A program made the translations under genes and the position numbers. Positions 18,104 through 27,316 of a stretch of 42,383 nt of DNA are shown piece by piece (the stretch's first letter is position 1; each line of letters begins with the position of its first letter). This stretch comes from Chrysochromulina tobinii (Eukaryota > Haptophyta > Prymnesiales > Chrysochromulinaceae): NCBI GenBank assembly GCA_001275005.1, contig JWZX01002772.1:1-42383 (forward strand), written 5' to 3'. The notes below the pieces were generated by a model, which did no database searches, had not been told where the DNA came from, and saw only the letters and a list, made by a program, of their open reading frames with translations.

Positions 18104-19869
18104 TCAGAACGCGAGGGAAGTGAACTCGCCCCTGTCGATCATCCCATCGCCATTCACATCGAGCGCAATGATGAGCTGCGGAAGGAGCGACGCGTGGCCG
18201 CCGGCACGGCCGACAAAGTTGGCAAGCTCTTCGCGTGAGACGCGGCCGTTGCCATCGATGTCGATCTCGCTGAAGACCTTCCCGAGACCAGCTCGGAGCT
18301 CGTCGGCTGTCAGCTCTCCGTCGCCGTCGGCATCAAACTGCGAAAAGCCGACGAGCCGGCGCCACTCATCCTTCATGCATGCTTCGAGCACAATGTCCTT
18401 GACGGGGCGGCACGATTCCTCTGACGGGACTGCCACGTGTGCGGAGACGTACGCCATCAGCGGCTCGATCACGTTCAACCCCATCAGCAGGACGCGATCG
18501 GTCGCGACTCGATAGACCTTGTCGCACTTGAAGGGTGCGCCGTTGATCGACTCGATCGCATGCGTCGCCGCATCGACCACCACGCCCGCATCGCAGTGCA
18601 GGAAGTTGGGTGCCGGCTTGGGCGAAGAGCGCGTAGCGATGAGGCACTCCTGGATGCATGCGCCCGTCAGAGGGATCGTGCAGAAAGGGCTGGCAAAGGC
18701 GAATTCGCCGAAGAGGTCACCCATCGTGAACGAGGTGCCGGGCTCATAGTCTTTGGCTGCGCGTACCCCTCCGCCCTGCACCATCGCCATGTCGACTTGA
18801 TCCTTGGCGAGGGCGCGCCGTACATAGGTGAGCAAGAAGGAAGCGACCCCGCTCGGCTCGAATCGGACCGTCTTCGAGCTCATCCGAGCGACCACCTGAT
18901 GAGGAATGCAATCAGTTGCAATCAGTTGCAATCAGGTGCAATCGGGTGCAATCAGAGGCGCCTCGAGCTCATCCGAGCGACCACCGGTGCGATCGGCGCG
19001 CGCATCATAGTGCCAATGAACTTCTGCTTCTCAAGCACAAAGCTCTTCACGGCCGGATCTTCGTCGAACTCATCAATTGGAAGCATCGTCACTTTTGAGC
19101 GCAGGGCGCCATCGGCGGTCCACCAGATGTCGACCACGCCGAGCTGACGCGCGTCCTCGCCCACCTTCACGATCGTGCTCTTGCCCGCCTCGTCAATGTA
19201 CACCTCGTGCTCGTGCCCTCCGAGTAGCACCGGTGTGCGTGTGCCCATCTCCGCGTGCCTCGAGAGGGCGACGGCGGTCTTCTTATCCTCCGGCACGAGC
19301 ATGTGCGTCATCGGCAGGCACACGTCGGGCGTCTTGCCCAGCTGCGCCTTCGCCTCCGCCCACGCCTCGGCTGCCGCCACCGCCGGCGGCTGGACCAGTG
19401 GTTTGTTGCTCGGAGAATAGATGGAGGTGTCCTCCGAAAGCAACCCCATCACGACCACGTGGCGCTCGCCCACCGCAAGCACGTCAAATTTGGGCAGCTC
19501 CCGGAACTTGGGCGTGAGAATATTGGTGTTCACGGCCTTCCCTCTGAATTGCGCCATGCGCGCCATCGGCACGTCGAACCCGAAATCCATCTCATGGTTG
19601 CCCAGCACCACGTAGTCCAGCTGGGCATGGTTGAGCGCCTCGGTCATCGCCCGCCCACCGTCGATGGCCGAGAGGACACATGGGGAGAGGAAGTCGCCGT
19701 TCAGGGTCGCCACGACGACGCAGTCGAGGCGAGCAGCTTCAGCCTTTGCCGCCCGAACTGCCGTCCCGACCCGCGGATAGTTGTCGAGCTTGTACACATC
19801 GTTGATGGTGAGCACTCGCAGGAACGTGCCCTTGGCCGTGCGAGGTCGCGGACCGAGAACAGCCGCCAT
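18104..19869 (-). CDS. 5'-nucleotidase/metallophosphatase with C-terminal EF hands
   Basis: Two exons (19869-18985 and 18895-18104) join over a GT-AG intron with phase 0 to give 558 residues. The ATG at 19869 has a strong context (A at -3, G at +4); the upstream in-frame TTG is less likely. The N-terminal calcineurin-like metallophosphatase has TINDVY, then NGDF, GNHE, an isolated His (MTHMLVP) and GGHEHE, in family order. The usual DxH at the first motif is NDVY, so one metal-binding His is Tyr. The C-terminal 5'-nucleotidase domain follows (MVQGGGVRAAKDYEPG, FASPFCTIPLTG). Three EF hands start at about residues 483 (DADGDGELTADE), 506 (DIDGNGRVSREE) and 541 (DVNGDGMIDRGE). No signal peptide is seen, so a cytosolic, calcium-tuned nucleotide or sugar-phosphate phosphatase is inferred. 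Confidence 0.85.
18896..18984 (-). repeat. 89-nt decamer intron in a direct duplication (introner-like)
   Basis: On the minus strand the intron runs from GTGGTC to CCTCATCAG. Its middle is five decamers of the TGATTGCAAC type. The first 22 bases of the intron are identical to the first 22 bases of the following exon, including an extra shared G at the boundary; the copies lie at 18963-18985 and 18874-18896 on the plus strand, offset by 89, which is exactly the intron length. The insertion therefore looks like about 66 new bases plus a 23-bp target duplication: the duplicated exon supplies the GT donor and the insert supplies the AG. Confidence 0.85.
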
Positions 19870-19984
19870 CTTGGCCTCCTCCTCTGCCTTGGCCTGAGCC
19901 TTTACCTCGGTGGCAGTTGTGCCCAGTTTATTCGTGATCCTGACGTCGTCGTCGACGACGACCTCGTTCAATTTGCTCCCGAGG

Positions 19985-20340
19985 AGTCACATCGCCCATG
20001 GAAGCAAGCAAGCAAGCAAACAATTGCTTGCATGCGTGCTCGCCTGCTCGCCGCCCACGGGAGACATCTTCGTCGCGCCCCGACAACCCTCACGTGAAGT
20101 CTATTCGTTTCCGAATTTGGAAACTTGCCGGGTTTGGAAGGTCATGTTCGAGTGAATAGACGACCACCAGTACATATATGAGACACGGCATGGACACAGA
20201 CAAGGGGGGCGGGGGTGTCAGGGGCGTCGGTCTTCGTGTCGACACGGAAACACACCACGCACTAAGCAAGGGCCAAGGCGCAAAGAGAGCGCGAGAGGCG
20301 GGTGCTCTCGCCATGGTCACACTCTCTGCAGCCCCTCTGA
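19985..20340. other. Intergenic, upstream of the 5'-nucleotidase gene
   Basis: The region holds a short (AGCA)n run near 20004-20020 and two AT-richer stretches with a GAATTTGGAAACTTGCC-like tract. It should contain the promoter of the 5'-nucleotidase gene and, at its right end, the 3' UTR of the calpain-like gene. No open frame here is convincing. Confidence 0.4.
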
Positions 20341-20350
20341 GTGGCGCGTG

Positions 20351-20524
20351 TCATTTGGCCCACGTGCCGTCGGGCTTCGTCATTTGGCTCACGTGCCGTT
20401 GGGCTTCGTCATTTGGCCCACGTGCCGTTGGGCTTCGTCATTTGGCCCACGTGCCGTTGGGCTTCGTCATTTGGCCCACGTGCCGTTGGGCTTCGTCATT
20501 TGGCCCACGTGCCGTTGGGCTTCG
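20351..20524. repeat. 29-bp minisatellite, six copies, overlapping a stop codon
   Basis: Six tandem copies of a 29-bp unit start at 20351, 20380, 20409, 20438, 20467 and 20496; the last is interrupted. They are nearly identical, with one or two substitutions in the first two copies. Each unit contains the palindrome CACGTG. Read on the minus strand, the unit at 20496-20524 encodes the last residues of the calpain-like protein (KPNGTWAK) and the stop codon lies at its edge, so the other copies form its 3' UTR. There are no variable spacers, so it is not a CRISPR array. Confidence 0.9.
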
Positions 20525-23375
20525 CGAGCAGCTCATCGAGGAAGATGCACCGCTCATCGAGGAGTGCCTCCATCTTTTGCATCTTCTCGACCAGGATGCG
20601 AAACGGGCAGGTGGGCCCGTGGCCGCCGTCGGCGACGCTGCAGGCTTCGCACGCCCACGCATCGGCCCTCAGCTCCATGGGCATCGCCGGCGGTGCAATG
20701 CCACGGGCCTCGCCGATAGGCGTGTCCGCGTAGATCGTCAGGTGGTATTGGAGCGAAGCGCTCGGCTGGCCTGGACCCAGGTAGGGCACGAGCACGTGCG
20801 GCGTGCTGCCCGTCGGCAGCGTCGCCTCGAGCCAGATGCCATCTTTGGAGGCCGGGCCCACCGTAATGGCATTCGCGGGCAAATCGTCCGTCGAGGCACC
20901 GCTACCAAATTTGGGAAGTAGCGCCAAGCCGATGGCTGGGTAACGGCCGGACGTGGCGCCAATTGTCTCCAGGCACACGCGCACGCGTGCCAAGGTGGCG
21001 CCTTCCGTGCCCGTGGCGGCGCCTTCGGTGGGTAGAAGAGTGAAAGGGACGCGCTCATTCTGTCCAAAGCCGCGCAGGCTGGGCGCGGCCGCGGCCGTCG
21101 CGTAGCTGCCTACGACCCGCATCGTGTGCCAGTCGTCCGCGACGCTCAGCGGCTCGAGTGTGATGTCGGGCACGCCGTCGTCATTGTAGTCGTCCACCAG
21201 GAGCTTGAGCGAGAACTTGGACTCGGCCCCCGGGGTGGCAAGGTAAGGGATGAGCAGGTACGACGAGCCGTTCGCCTGCGTCGCATCGAGGCGGGTCGAG
21301 CCGTGCACGCGCCGAGCGAGCTTCGGCTCGACCTCGAAGACGACGTCCGAGTGGTTGGGCACGCGCAGCTTGCGACGGCGCGCGTCCGGCGGCGCGTCCG
21401 ACTTGATGAGCAGTAGGCCCATTGGTGGCGTCGTGCCGGGCGCGCCCTCGAGGCGCGGGTCGGGGAGCGAGAGCTCGAAGGTGATCTGCATGGGACGCGG
21501 CAGTGTGAGGCGCCACTGGTAATTCTCGCGGAACGAGGTGAAGCTCGGGCCGCCGCCAGCCGTTACATCCATCCAGCGCGACTTGATCGTGAAGCTGGTC
21601 CACCGGTCGTCCGCGACGCGCGTCGCAAAGGCCGACGAGAAGTGGGCGGCGAAGTCGGAGAACTCCATCCAGAATGTGCCGTCCTGCTGATCCCGCCGGT
21701 AGTCCAGCTGCTGCTTCAGATTGTTCGTCCACGCCTTGTCATCATCCGACCACTTGCCCGTCCACTCGGTCTCGGCCGCGAAGCCTCTGAGCTTCATGAG
21801 CCTTCCCTGGGGCGTACCCGCCGAGACGAGGACGCAGTACGTTCGGTCCGTCCGGAGGCCAAGCTGCGTCGCCGCGGCGGCGCGCGCGCTGCTCCCGTCG
21901 CAGCGCGCGCACACCGCCTGGTCCGTCGCACCTGATGAGGGAGGCCATCAAGAGGCCATCAGTGGCAATCAGCAGGCAATCAGCAAGCACCCCACGCGGT
22001 CCGGCCGTGGTCCGTCGCACCGCATTCACAGTCACAGTCACATTCGCATTCACAGTCACAGTCACATTCGCGTCGCACCGCATTCCTGCAGCGTCTGCCA
22101 GAGCGCATCAAGGTGCTTCGGAGTGGGGAGACCATCTGGCGGCATCTCGAGCACCCGCGCCTTGCCTCCAGTTACGAGCTCAAGACCACGCAGCACGGCC
22201 TCGCTGCTGCTGCTGCCCGTGGGTGCGTCGCCGCCCATCAGAGCGGGCGGCACCGTGGCGAGCTTGCTGTATGAGCCGTACCGCTTGGCGACCGCCTTCT
22301 CGACAATCGCCGCCCATAGCGCGCCCTCCCGCGCGCCACGCACAAAGGCCGGGAGGCCGTCGGCGGCGCACGGAAGCCGATCGTCGACTGTGACGACGGC
22401 CCAGTCGTCGTCCGAGTTCGGGTCCTCCACCCACAGCCGGACGAGGTAGAAGCCCTCCTTTGCATGCGACGAGTCCACGAAGAGGCGAGAGGTGACGCCC
22501 GGCGTGCCCCCGACGACATTGAGGGCGCCTACGAGCCATTCGTTCTCGAGAGTGCCCATCTTGAGGCCCACCTTCTCGGCGTTCTGGAGGTTGAGCTTGA
22601 AGCCCGGCTCGATCTCGTCTGGTCGCCTCCAGGACGCGACACCGAGCGCCGCCGCGGGCGCTCCGAGTGCGGCGTCGGACGGACTGAAGGCGGGATCCTC
22701 GAACTTCCCACTGCGGGACGTAGAAGCTGCCGAGAGCGCTGTCTCGATGGCGCGGTTCGCGTCGTCCTTGAGCTTGCGGCTGAGACCCTGGCCGATCGTC
22801 TCGACCACGGGCCTGTTGTCCGGCGCGGGGCCGTCGCGCACACTCATCTTCGAGAGCGGCGCAACAGGGCCGCCTGTACTTGGCACGGCGCCGAACGGAT
22901 CGAGCTTCTTGCCGGCTTGTGTGCCCGGACCCGAGGCCGCAGCAGCGCCCGCGCTGCCGACGACGTTCTCGTTCAGCGAGACGACGCGCACGTCGGGGTC
23001 CTCCTCGGAGGTGACTGAGATGGTGAAGCTGCCCTCCATGCCCGCATCCTGCGGCGCAGCGAATGCCACGTATGGCAGGCCACCTTTGCGCGGCGGCAGC
23101 TGTAGCGAGAGCGAGCGCCGCTCGCTCGTGGAGAGGTTGGTCTTCTCGACCATGCCGACAAAGTCTGTCATGCGTCCGTCCAACTTCTCACCCTTCATCA
23201 CCCACGCGCCGAAGCGGAACTTGGCCTCGAGGTCTTGCCGCACGAACTCGATATGGTACGTGGCATTTTCGACGCTTGGGTATATGGCAAACTGCGGATT
23301 GTTGATGCACGTCTCCGCTGGCGGGGCGCCGCCACTCAGCAGCGGAGCAGTCCACTTGCCCTCGAGGGTCGGCAT
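20496..23375 (-). CDS. Calpain-like protein with all three catalytic residues lost
   Basis: Two exons (23375-22079 and 21931-20496), phase 1, give 910 residues from the ATG at 23375. A calpain III (C2-like) domain opens the protein (GGAPPAETCINNPQFAIYP). The protease core follows at about 220-520: WRRPDEIEPGF, VTVDDRLPCAADGLP and LWAAIVEKAVAKRYGSYSKL are unmistakable calpain motifs, as is DGTFWMEFSDFAAHF afterwards. Yet the GDCW motif reads ENEW (catalytic Cys to Glu279), the GHAY motif reads DRTY (His to Arg462), and the NPWG motif reads GFAA (Asn to Gly482). Further calpain III-like domains follow (TAGGGPSFTSFRENYQWRL, then a third). The fold is kept and the frame open, so this is a pseudoprotease rather than a decayed gene; a scaffold or regulator role is inferred. 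A short Asp-rich DDYNDDGVPD could bind calcium. Confidence 0.85.
21932..22078 (-). repeat. 147-nt decamer intron with nested duplications (introner-like)
   Basis: On the minus strand the intron starts GTGCGACG at 22078 and ends CCTCATCAG at 21932; removing it restores the calpain frame. Four TGATTGCC / TGATGGCC units at 10-11 bp spacing fill the 3' half. A second copy of the boundary sequence, with a GT at 22020, lies inside, exactly 89 bp from the exon 2 copy (GTGCGACGGACCA shared). The 58 bases between 22078 and 22021 are two copies of an AATGTGACTGTGACTGTG unit. This looks like an 89-bp insertion followed by a later expansion at its 5' edge. Confidence 0.8.
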
Positions 23376-23598
23376 GCCGCGCGAAAGGGCCAACCGCCAG
23401 CCCTCTGCACCGGGTCACTCGCAATTCACACCAACCGGAAACAATGAGGCGCGCGTGGCGCGCGCGCGTGACCCGATCTGAAACCTCTCACCAGGCAACT
23501 TTTACTGGCCAGTCGGCGGGAGGCTCGGGTTTTAATGCAGCAGGCGCCCTAGCAGTCGTTCTAGCAGTCGCTCCTGAGAGAATTCCTTTCGGCTTTCT
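23376..23598. promoter_or_regulatory. Short divergent promoter region, calpain-like(-)/SMP-30-like(+)
   Basis: Only 223 bases separate the two start codons, so both genes' promoters and 5' UTRs share this space. It contains a GCGCGCGTGGCGCGCGCGCG tract near 23450 and a repeated CTAGCAGTCG/TTCTAGCAGTCGC tract near 23550-23570. No TATA box is evident. Confidence 0.55.
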
Positions 23599-24292
23599 AT
23601 GTCCGCCCTTGAGCTCGTCGGACGAGAGCTCGTGCACATGCTTGGCAGCGGCAAGATGCGCCAGCTCGTAAAGGTCACTCGGTCAGATGCGCCCGTGGTC
23701 AGCTCGGATGGCTCCGTGCTCTTCTACTCTGCCACGGGCGACCCTGAGTCTTTGGCCTCTTTGTCGGTGCTGCATATCGCAAGCGGAAGAGTCAACCCGA
23801 TGGCCAACCTACATAGCTTGGGAGCCATGGCCATGGACCCATCAACGGGCGATCTCATCGCCGCCAATCATACATCCCGCACGGTGGTGCGGATCAGGCT
23901 TCACTTTCCAGACCCGCTGGACAGCTTGGTCGCAGCGCCAATCCCAACCCCGACGGGCAGCCTGGTCGCAGCACGCGGGCTAGGCGGTCGGCCGCTCAAG
24001 AGGCCCAACGGTATCACGGTGCGCAGCGACGGGCTTGTCTACTTTACAGACGCTGTAGGTCTTACAGACCAGCACGGCCCTAACGGCCCTAACGGCCGAG
24101 CGCCTCGGCCATGGACACCGGACTTCGATGGGCCGGTGGATGCGCCGCTGAACATTGCCATCTACTCAACCCGAGGAATGTTTGGCACCGACGGCCGCGA
24201 TGACAGCAGCAGCAGCAGCAGCGGTGGCAGCAGCGGTGGCAGCAGCAGCAGCAGCGGTGGCAGCAGCAGCAGCAGCGGCGGCAGCAGCAGCA

Positions 24293-24324
<32 letters not shown>

Positions 24325-24746
24325 AGCGGCAGCAGCGGCAGCAGCAGCAGCAGCAGCGGCAGCAGCAGCATTTCGGTCGAGGCGCAAGTGGAGGCGATCT
24401 ATGAATGGCCCGGGTACCCCCACGGTTTGGCCTTGTCACCCGACGAGAGCACGATGTACGTCACGCGCACCCACCCTTCGGGCTTGGATGCATTTGAAGT
24501 GTACCCGGATGGCAGCCTTCATCGCCGGAGGCAGCTGGTGGCCTCGACGATGCTCGACGTGGCCCAAGGTCTAAGTGTCGCACCGAGCGGGATACTCTTC
24601 ATTGCATGCGGCACGAGCATTGGTGCGTACGAGCCGAGCACCGGCGCACTTGCCTCCCTCGAGATGCCCGGAACGGCGCCCGGCAGCCGCCAGGGAGGCG
24701 CGTTCGGGCCGCTGCATGGCGTTGCGTACAGCAGTCGGTCGCCTTA

Positions 24747-24777
<31 letters not shown>

Positions 24778-25041
24778 GGCGGCAGCAGCACCTTGTATTT
24801 GACGGGTGCTGGTGGGGTATGGGCTCTTTCCCTGGGCTCTGGGCCTCGCTTCGACCATGAGTCTACCCAGCCCCCTGATGTCGTGGCGAACGTCCTGGTC
24901 CTATGCCTCCTGGTCGCGGCCATTCAGAGCATGCGCCGGTGGCGGCTGGCGCGTCGCGCTGATGATGGCTTTGACGAGGACAACCCGTTCAACCTGAGGA
25001 ACGGGATGGCGAGGCGGCTGCGCTGGCGCGCGTCGCGCTAA
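23599..25041 (+). CDS. SMP-30/APMAP-like beta-propeller with C-terminal TM
   Basis: 480 residues from the ATG at 23599. Blades of an SMP-30/gluconolactonase/strictosidine synthase-like propeller are seen: RPNGITVRSDGLVYFTDA near 135, YPHGLALSPDESTMYVTRT near 275, and AQGLSVAPSGILFIACG near 315, spaced as in the family. These loops carry the metal ligands (Asn, Asp) in characterised members. A Ser/Gly run encoded by AGC/GGC triplets (24205-24368, about residues 202-257) is inserted between blades, and a second Gly run lies near 385-397. A hydrophobic helix (NVLVLCLLVAAI, about 430-442) followed by basic residues suggests a C-terminal membrane anchor with a short tail. Activity as a lactonase or esterase is possible but the substrate is unknown. 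Confidence 0.75.
24205..24368 (+). repeat. AGC/GGC triplet repeat in coding sequence
   Basis: An imperfect trinucleotide tract of AGC and GGC codons encodes a Ser/Gly linker inside the SMP-30-like gene. Its length stays a multiple of three and the frame is kept. The complementary strand reads as poly-Ala or poly-Leu, which explains several spurious open frames there. Confidence 0.9.
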
Positions 25042-25814
25042 TCGTGGCCATTTCACATCGTCCCGGACTTCTCCTTTCCCCGAGACGGTGTGACGTGTGT
25101 GTGCGTTGGACGGCGGGCCAGAGCCGATTCAGCGAATAGCGAGAGGTTGGCAATGTGCATGTCGTCACGCCATCGGCCAACCCGTGGCATGCACGGCATA
25201 CGCCATCCCACCCCACCATGAGCGCGTGGGGGGCCGCCCGGGGCCGACCCGGCGCGGCCAGATGCAGATCTGGATCCGACCTACGACCTTCGCTTAGGTA
25301 CGGTACCACACCGCCGCGTGTTGTGACCGTGTTGAGCTTTTGTGCTAGGCTAGAAGCCGGCGTCGAGCAGGTTCGGGCGTTCGTCGCCGGTTCCTTGATA
25401 CCTTCGCGTTATTGAAATTCGATACCCCACAGCCCACGAGCATTCGACGTTCGCGAGTCACCCGACTTTTTCTCAGTACTAAGACGACGGAGACGTCAAG
25501 CGGACGAGACGTCCCCGCGCCGCGGCAGCGGGGCCAGCGCGCGAGAACCCCGGTCGAGCCGCGCCGCGCCCACCGGGCTCCAGGATTAATTTTCCGCCAC
25601 TGACCACATGTAATGGCATGACACGGTACTACGCTATCGGACTCGTGAACACTAACACTTCACTGATACACTCCACCGCGCTATTGAACGGCGGCACGCA
25701 CGGATTCGCCGCGTACCATACAGCGTACTTACTACTTTTTTAACGCACGCAAGTCGGACGCTCGGACCCCCGGACAACACCGCATCCACGGAGGATCACT
25801 GGAAGTAGAGAACT
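25042..25814. other. Convergent intergenic region, no supported gene
   Basis: Between the 3' ends of a plus-strand and a minus-strand gene. Base composition is less GC-rich than in the genes, stops are frequent, and short frames on either strand lack domains. It should hold both 3' UTRs. Confidence 0.45.
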
Positions 25815-26999
25815 CTAGAAGAGTCCACGGCGTGACGTCGTGACCTCGCCGCTCGCTCTAATGGTACGGACTCGTGAGACCTCTCGCTCCCCCTCAGTGG
25901 GAGCGAACGGGCTTTTCACTAGTAGAGTTCTGACCGTCGTGACGGCTTCCGACTCACCGACGGCATTTCCGACAGCTGCCGACTCTTCCAACTCGTCGCT
26001 CCCATCGAACCTGTAACCGGGGATTTGCTCGACGATCGTCTTCTCGGCATCCATGATGTAACTCTCCATCGGAAGATCATTCGCGTCGTTGCCAAACGGC
26101 TGCTCGATCTCAACGGCCATCTGCTCGATGGAGAGAAAGAGGAAGGCCAGAAGGGAGTGGGCGGGCACTGCGAGCCAGCCAAACTTGCCCACGAGCGCAA
26201 ACGGCAGCGTGAGAAGCCACACGATCAGAAAGGAGCGCAGCGTGGTTACATAGCTGTACACCATCGGCGTGTCTCGGATCTTCAAGCAGTTCTGAAACGC
26301 GTGGTTGATTTCCTGGAGCTGTTGGGACGTCTCGTCATAGTGCGAAATCGACATGCCTTTCCTAGCACCGGCTGCAGTCTCGTCGGGCAGGTTGCTCCGC
26401 ACGGTGCTCAAGACCTCCTTGAGAGCCATCAGTGGCGGGTTGTGCGATCGGTTCAGCTTGCACACGAACACCCAATCCATCCGACCGCCGCACTCTTCCT
26501 GAACGATTTTCCCCCCTCGTAGATGCGCCTTGCACGCCATCAGCATCGCCATCAGCTGCATCAGGACAAGCTCGGTGGCCTCCGGGCTGCGCAGGATCGG
26601 CGCGGTGCACGCAGCAATATTGCAGGCAGATGATTTGATCGTCTGCCACGTGCACCGCGCTTCCCACCATCTGTTCATCGAGGCGTCAGTCCGCATGACG
26701 ACGAGGAAGGAGAGGGCACTGCCCATGACGACGTGCGCGTCTAGCGGCATGTCAAAGTACTCTGTATGATGCGGAAAGTAAGCCACGTAGCAGCAGCCGA
26801 GGGTGGTGGCTATGGTAGATATCATCCATGGCCAGAACATGAAGTCGCCGACGCGGTACGAGATGGTGGGCAGCCAAAATAACGGCTCGTACACGTTGAA
26901 CTCGGACAGGGCTTCTTGATAGTACTCGGTAGACAGCCACTTGATGTCCTGAGGTAGCAGCGCGAGGCGTGCCGGCACGTTCTTGGGGTACTCTGCCAT
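25815..26999 (-). CDS. Bestrophin-like anion channel family protein
   Basis: 394 residues from the ATG at 26999 in good context. Seen: hydrophobic helices at about 52-75 and 88-103, the family motif RTDASMNRWWEAR (about 103-115, RWWEAR highly conserved), a long cytosolic helical part, two more hydrophobic helices (about 245-290), then the signature EIEQPFGNDANDLP near 300. This pattern is that of the bestrophin/UPF0187 family, which form pentameric anion channels; algal members include thylakoid bicarbonate transporters. No plastid presequence is visible, so placement is open. The tail after about 330 is acidic, then Ser/Thr/Arg-rich and likely disordered. Confidence 0.85.
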   Translation of the reverse strand: MAEYPKNVPARLALLPQDIKWLSTEYYQEALSEFNVYEPLFWLPTISYRVGDFMFWPWMISTIATTLGCCYVAYFPHHTEYFDMPLDAHVVMGSALSFLVVMRTDASMNRWWEARCTWQTIKSSACNIAACTAPILRSPEATELVLMQLMAMLMACKAHLRGGKIVQEECGGRMDWVFVCKLNRSHNPPLMALKEVLSTVRSNLPDETAAGARKGMSISHYDETSQQLQEINHAFQNCLKIRDTPMVYSYVTTLRSFLIVWLLTLPFALVGKFGWLAVPAHSLLAFLFLSIEQMAVEIEQPFGNDANDLPMESYIMDAEKTIVEQIPGYRFDGSDELEESAAVGNAVGESEAVTTVRTLLVKSPFAPTEGEREVSRVRTIRASGEVTTSRRGLF

Positions 27000-27316
27000 G
27001 GTGGTGAGTCAAATTCAATGCTCTTCAAAATCAAGATAAACGTCCATTTGCTTGTTCAGAACCGGTGAAAGCAATTATGATTCATACCCGGTAATTGTTT
27101 TGACTAATTAGGACCCGCGCGGAAAGGTCATTACAATAGTACCTTAGTACGCACAAAAGGGCCCGCGTGCGACTGTCTTCTTTGCGTTGCATTGTTGCGA
27201 TGACTTCAGAATTATTCTTGCCACCAAGCAAGCGCGCCCCGGGTTTTACAGTCAAACCCACACATACCCGGTAAAAAGACACCGGGGGGAGCCGGTACAT
27301 ACCCAAACATATCTAA

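Noticed and set aside
20351-20524. Possible CRISPR array
   Set aside because: The 29-bp units are directly adjacent without variable spacers, and the setting is a eukaryotic gene end.
20341-20733. Plus-strand frame of WASSFGPRAVGLRHLAHVPLGF-type repeats
   Set aside because: It is the translation of the minisatellite in a frame without stops, opposite the calpain-like gene.
20496-23375. Decayed calpain pseudogene
   Set aside because: The frame is open across two exons with a functional-looking intron, and structural motifs are conserved; only the catalytic residues are changed.
24089-24439. Minus-strand Cys-rich or Leu-rich frames and plus-strand poly-Ala frames
   Set aside because: They are other readings of the AGC/GGC triplet tract inside the SMP-30-like gene.
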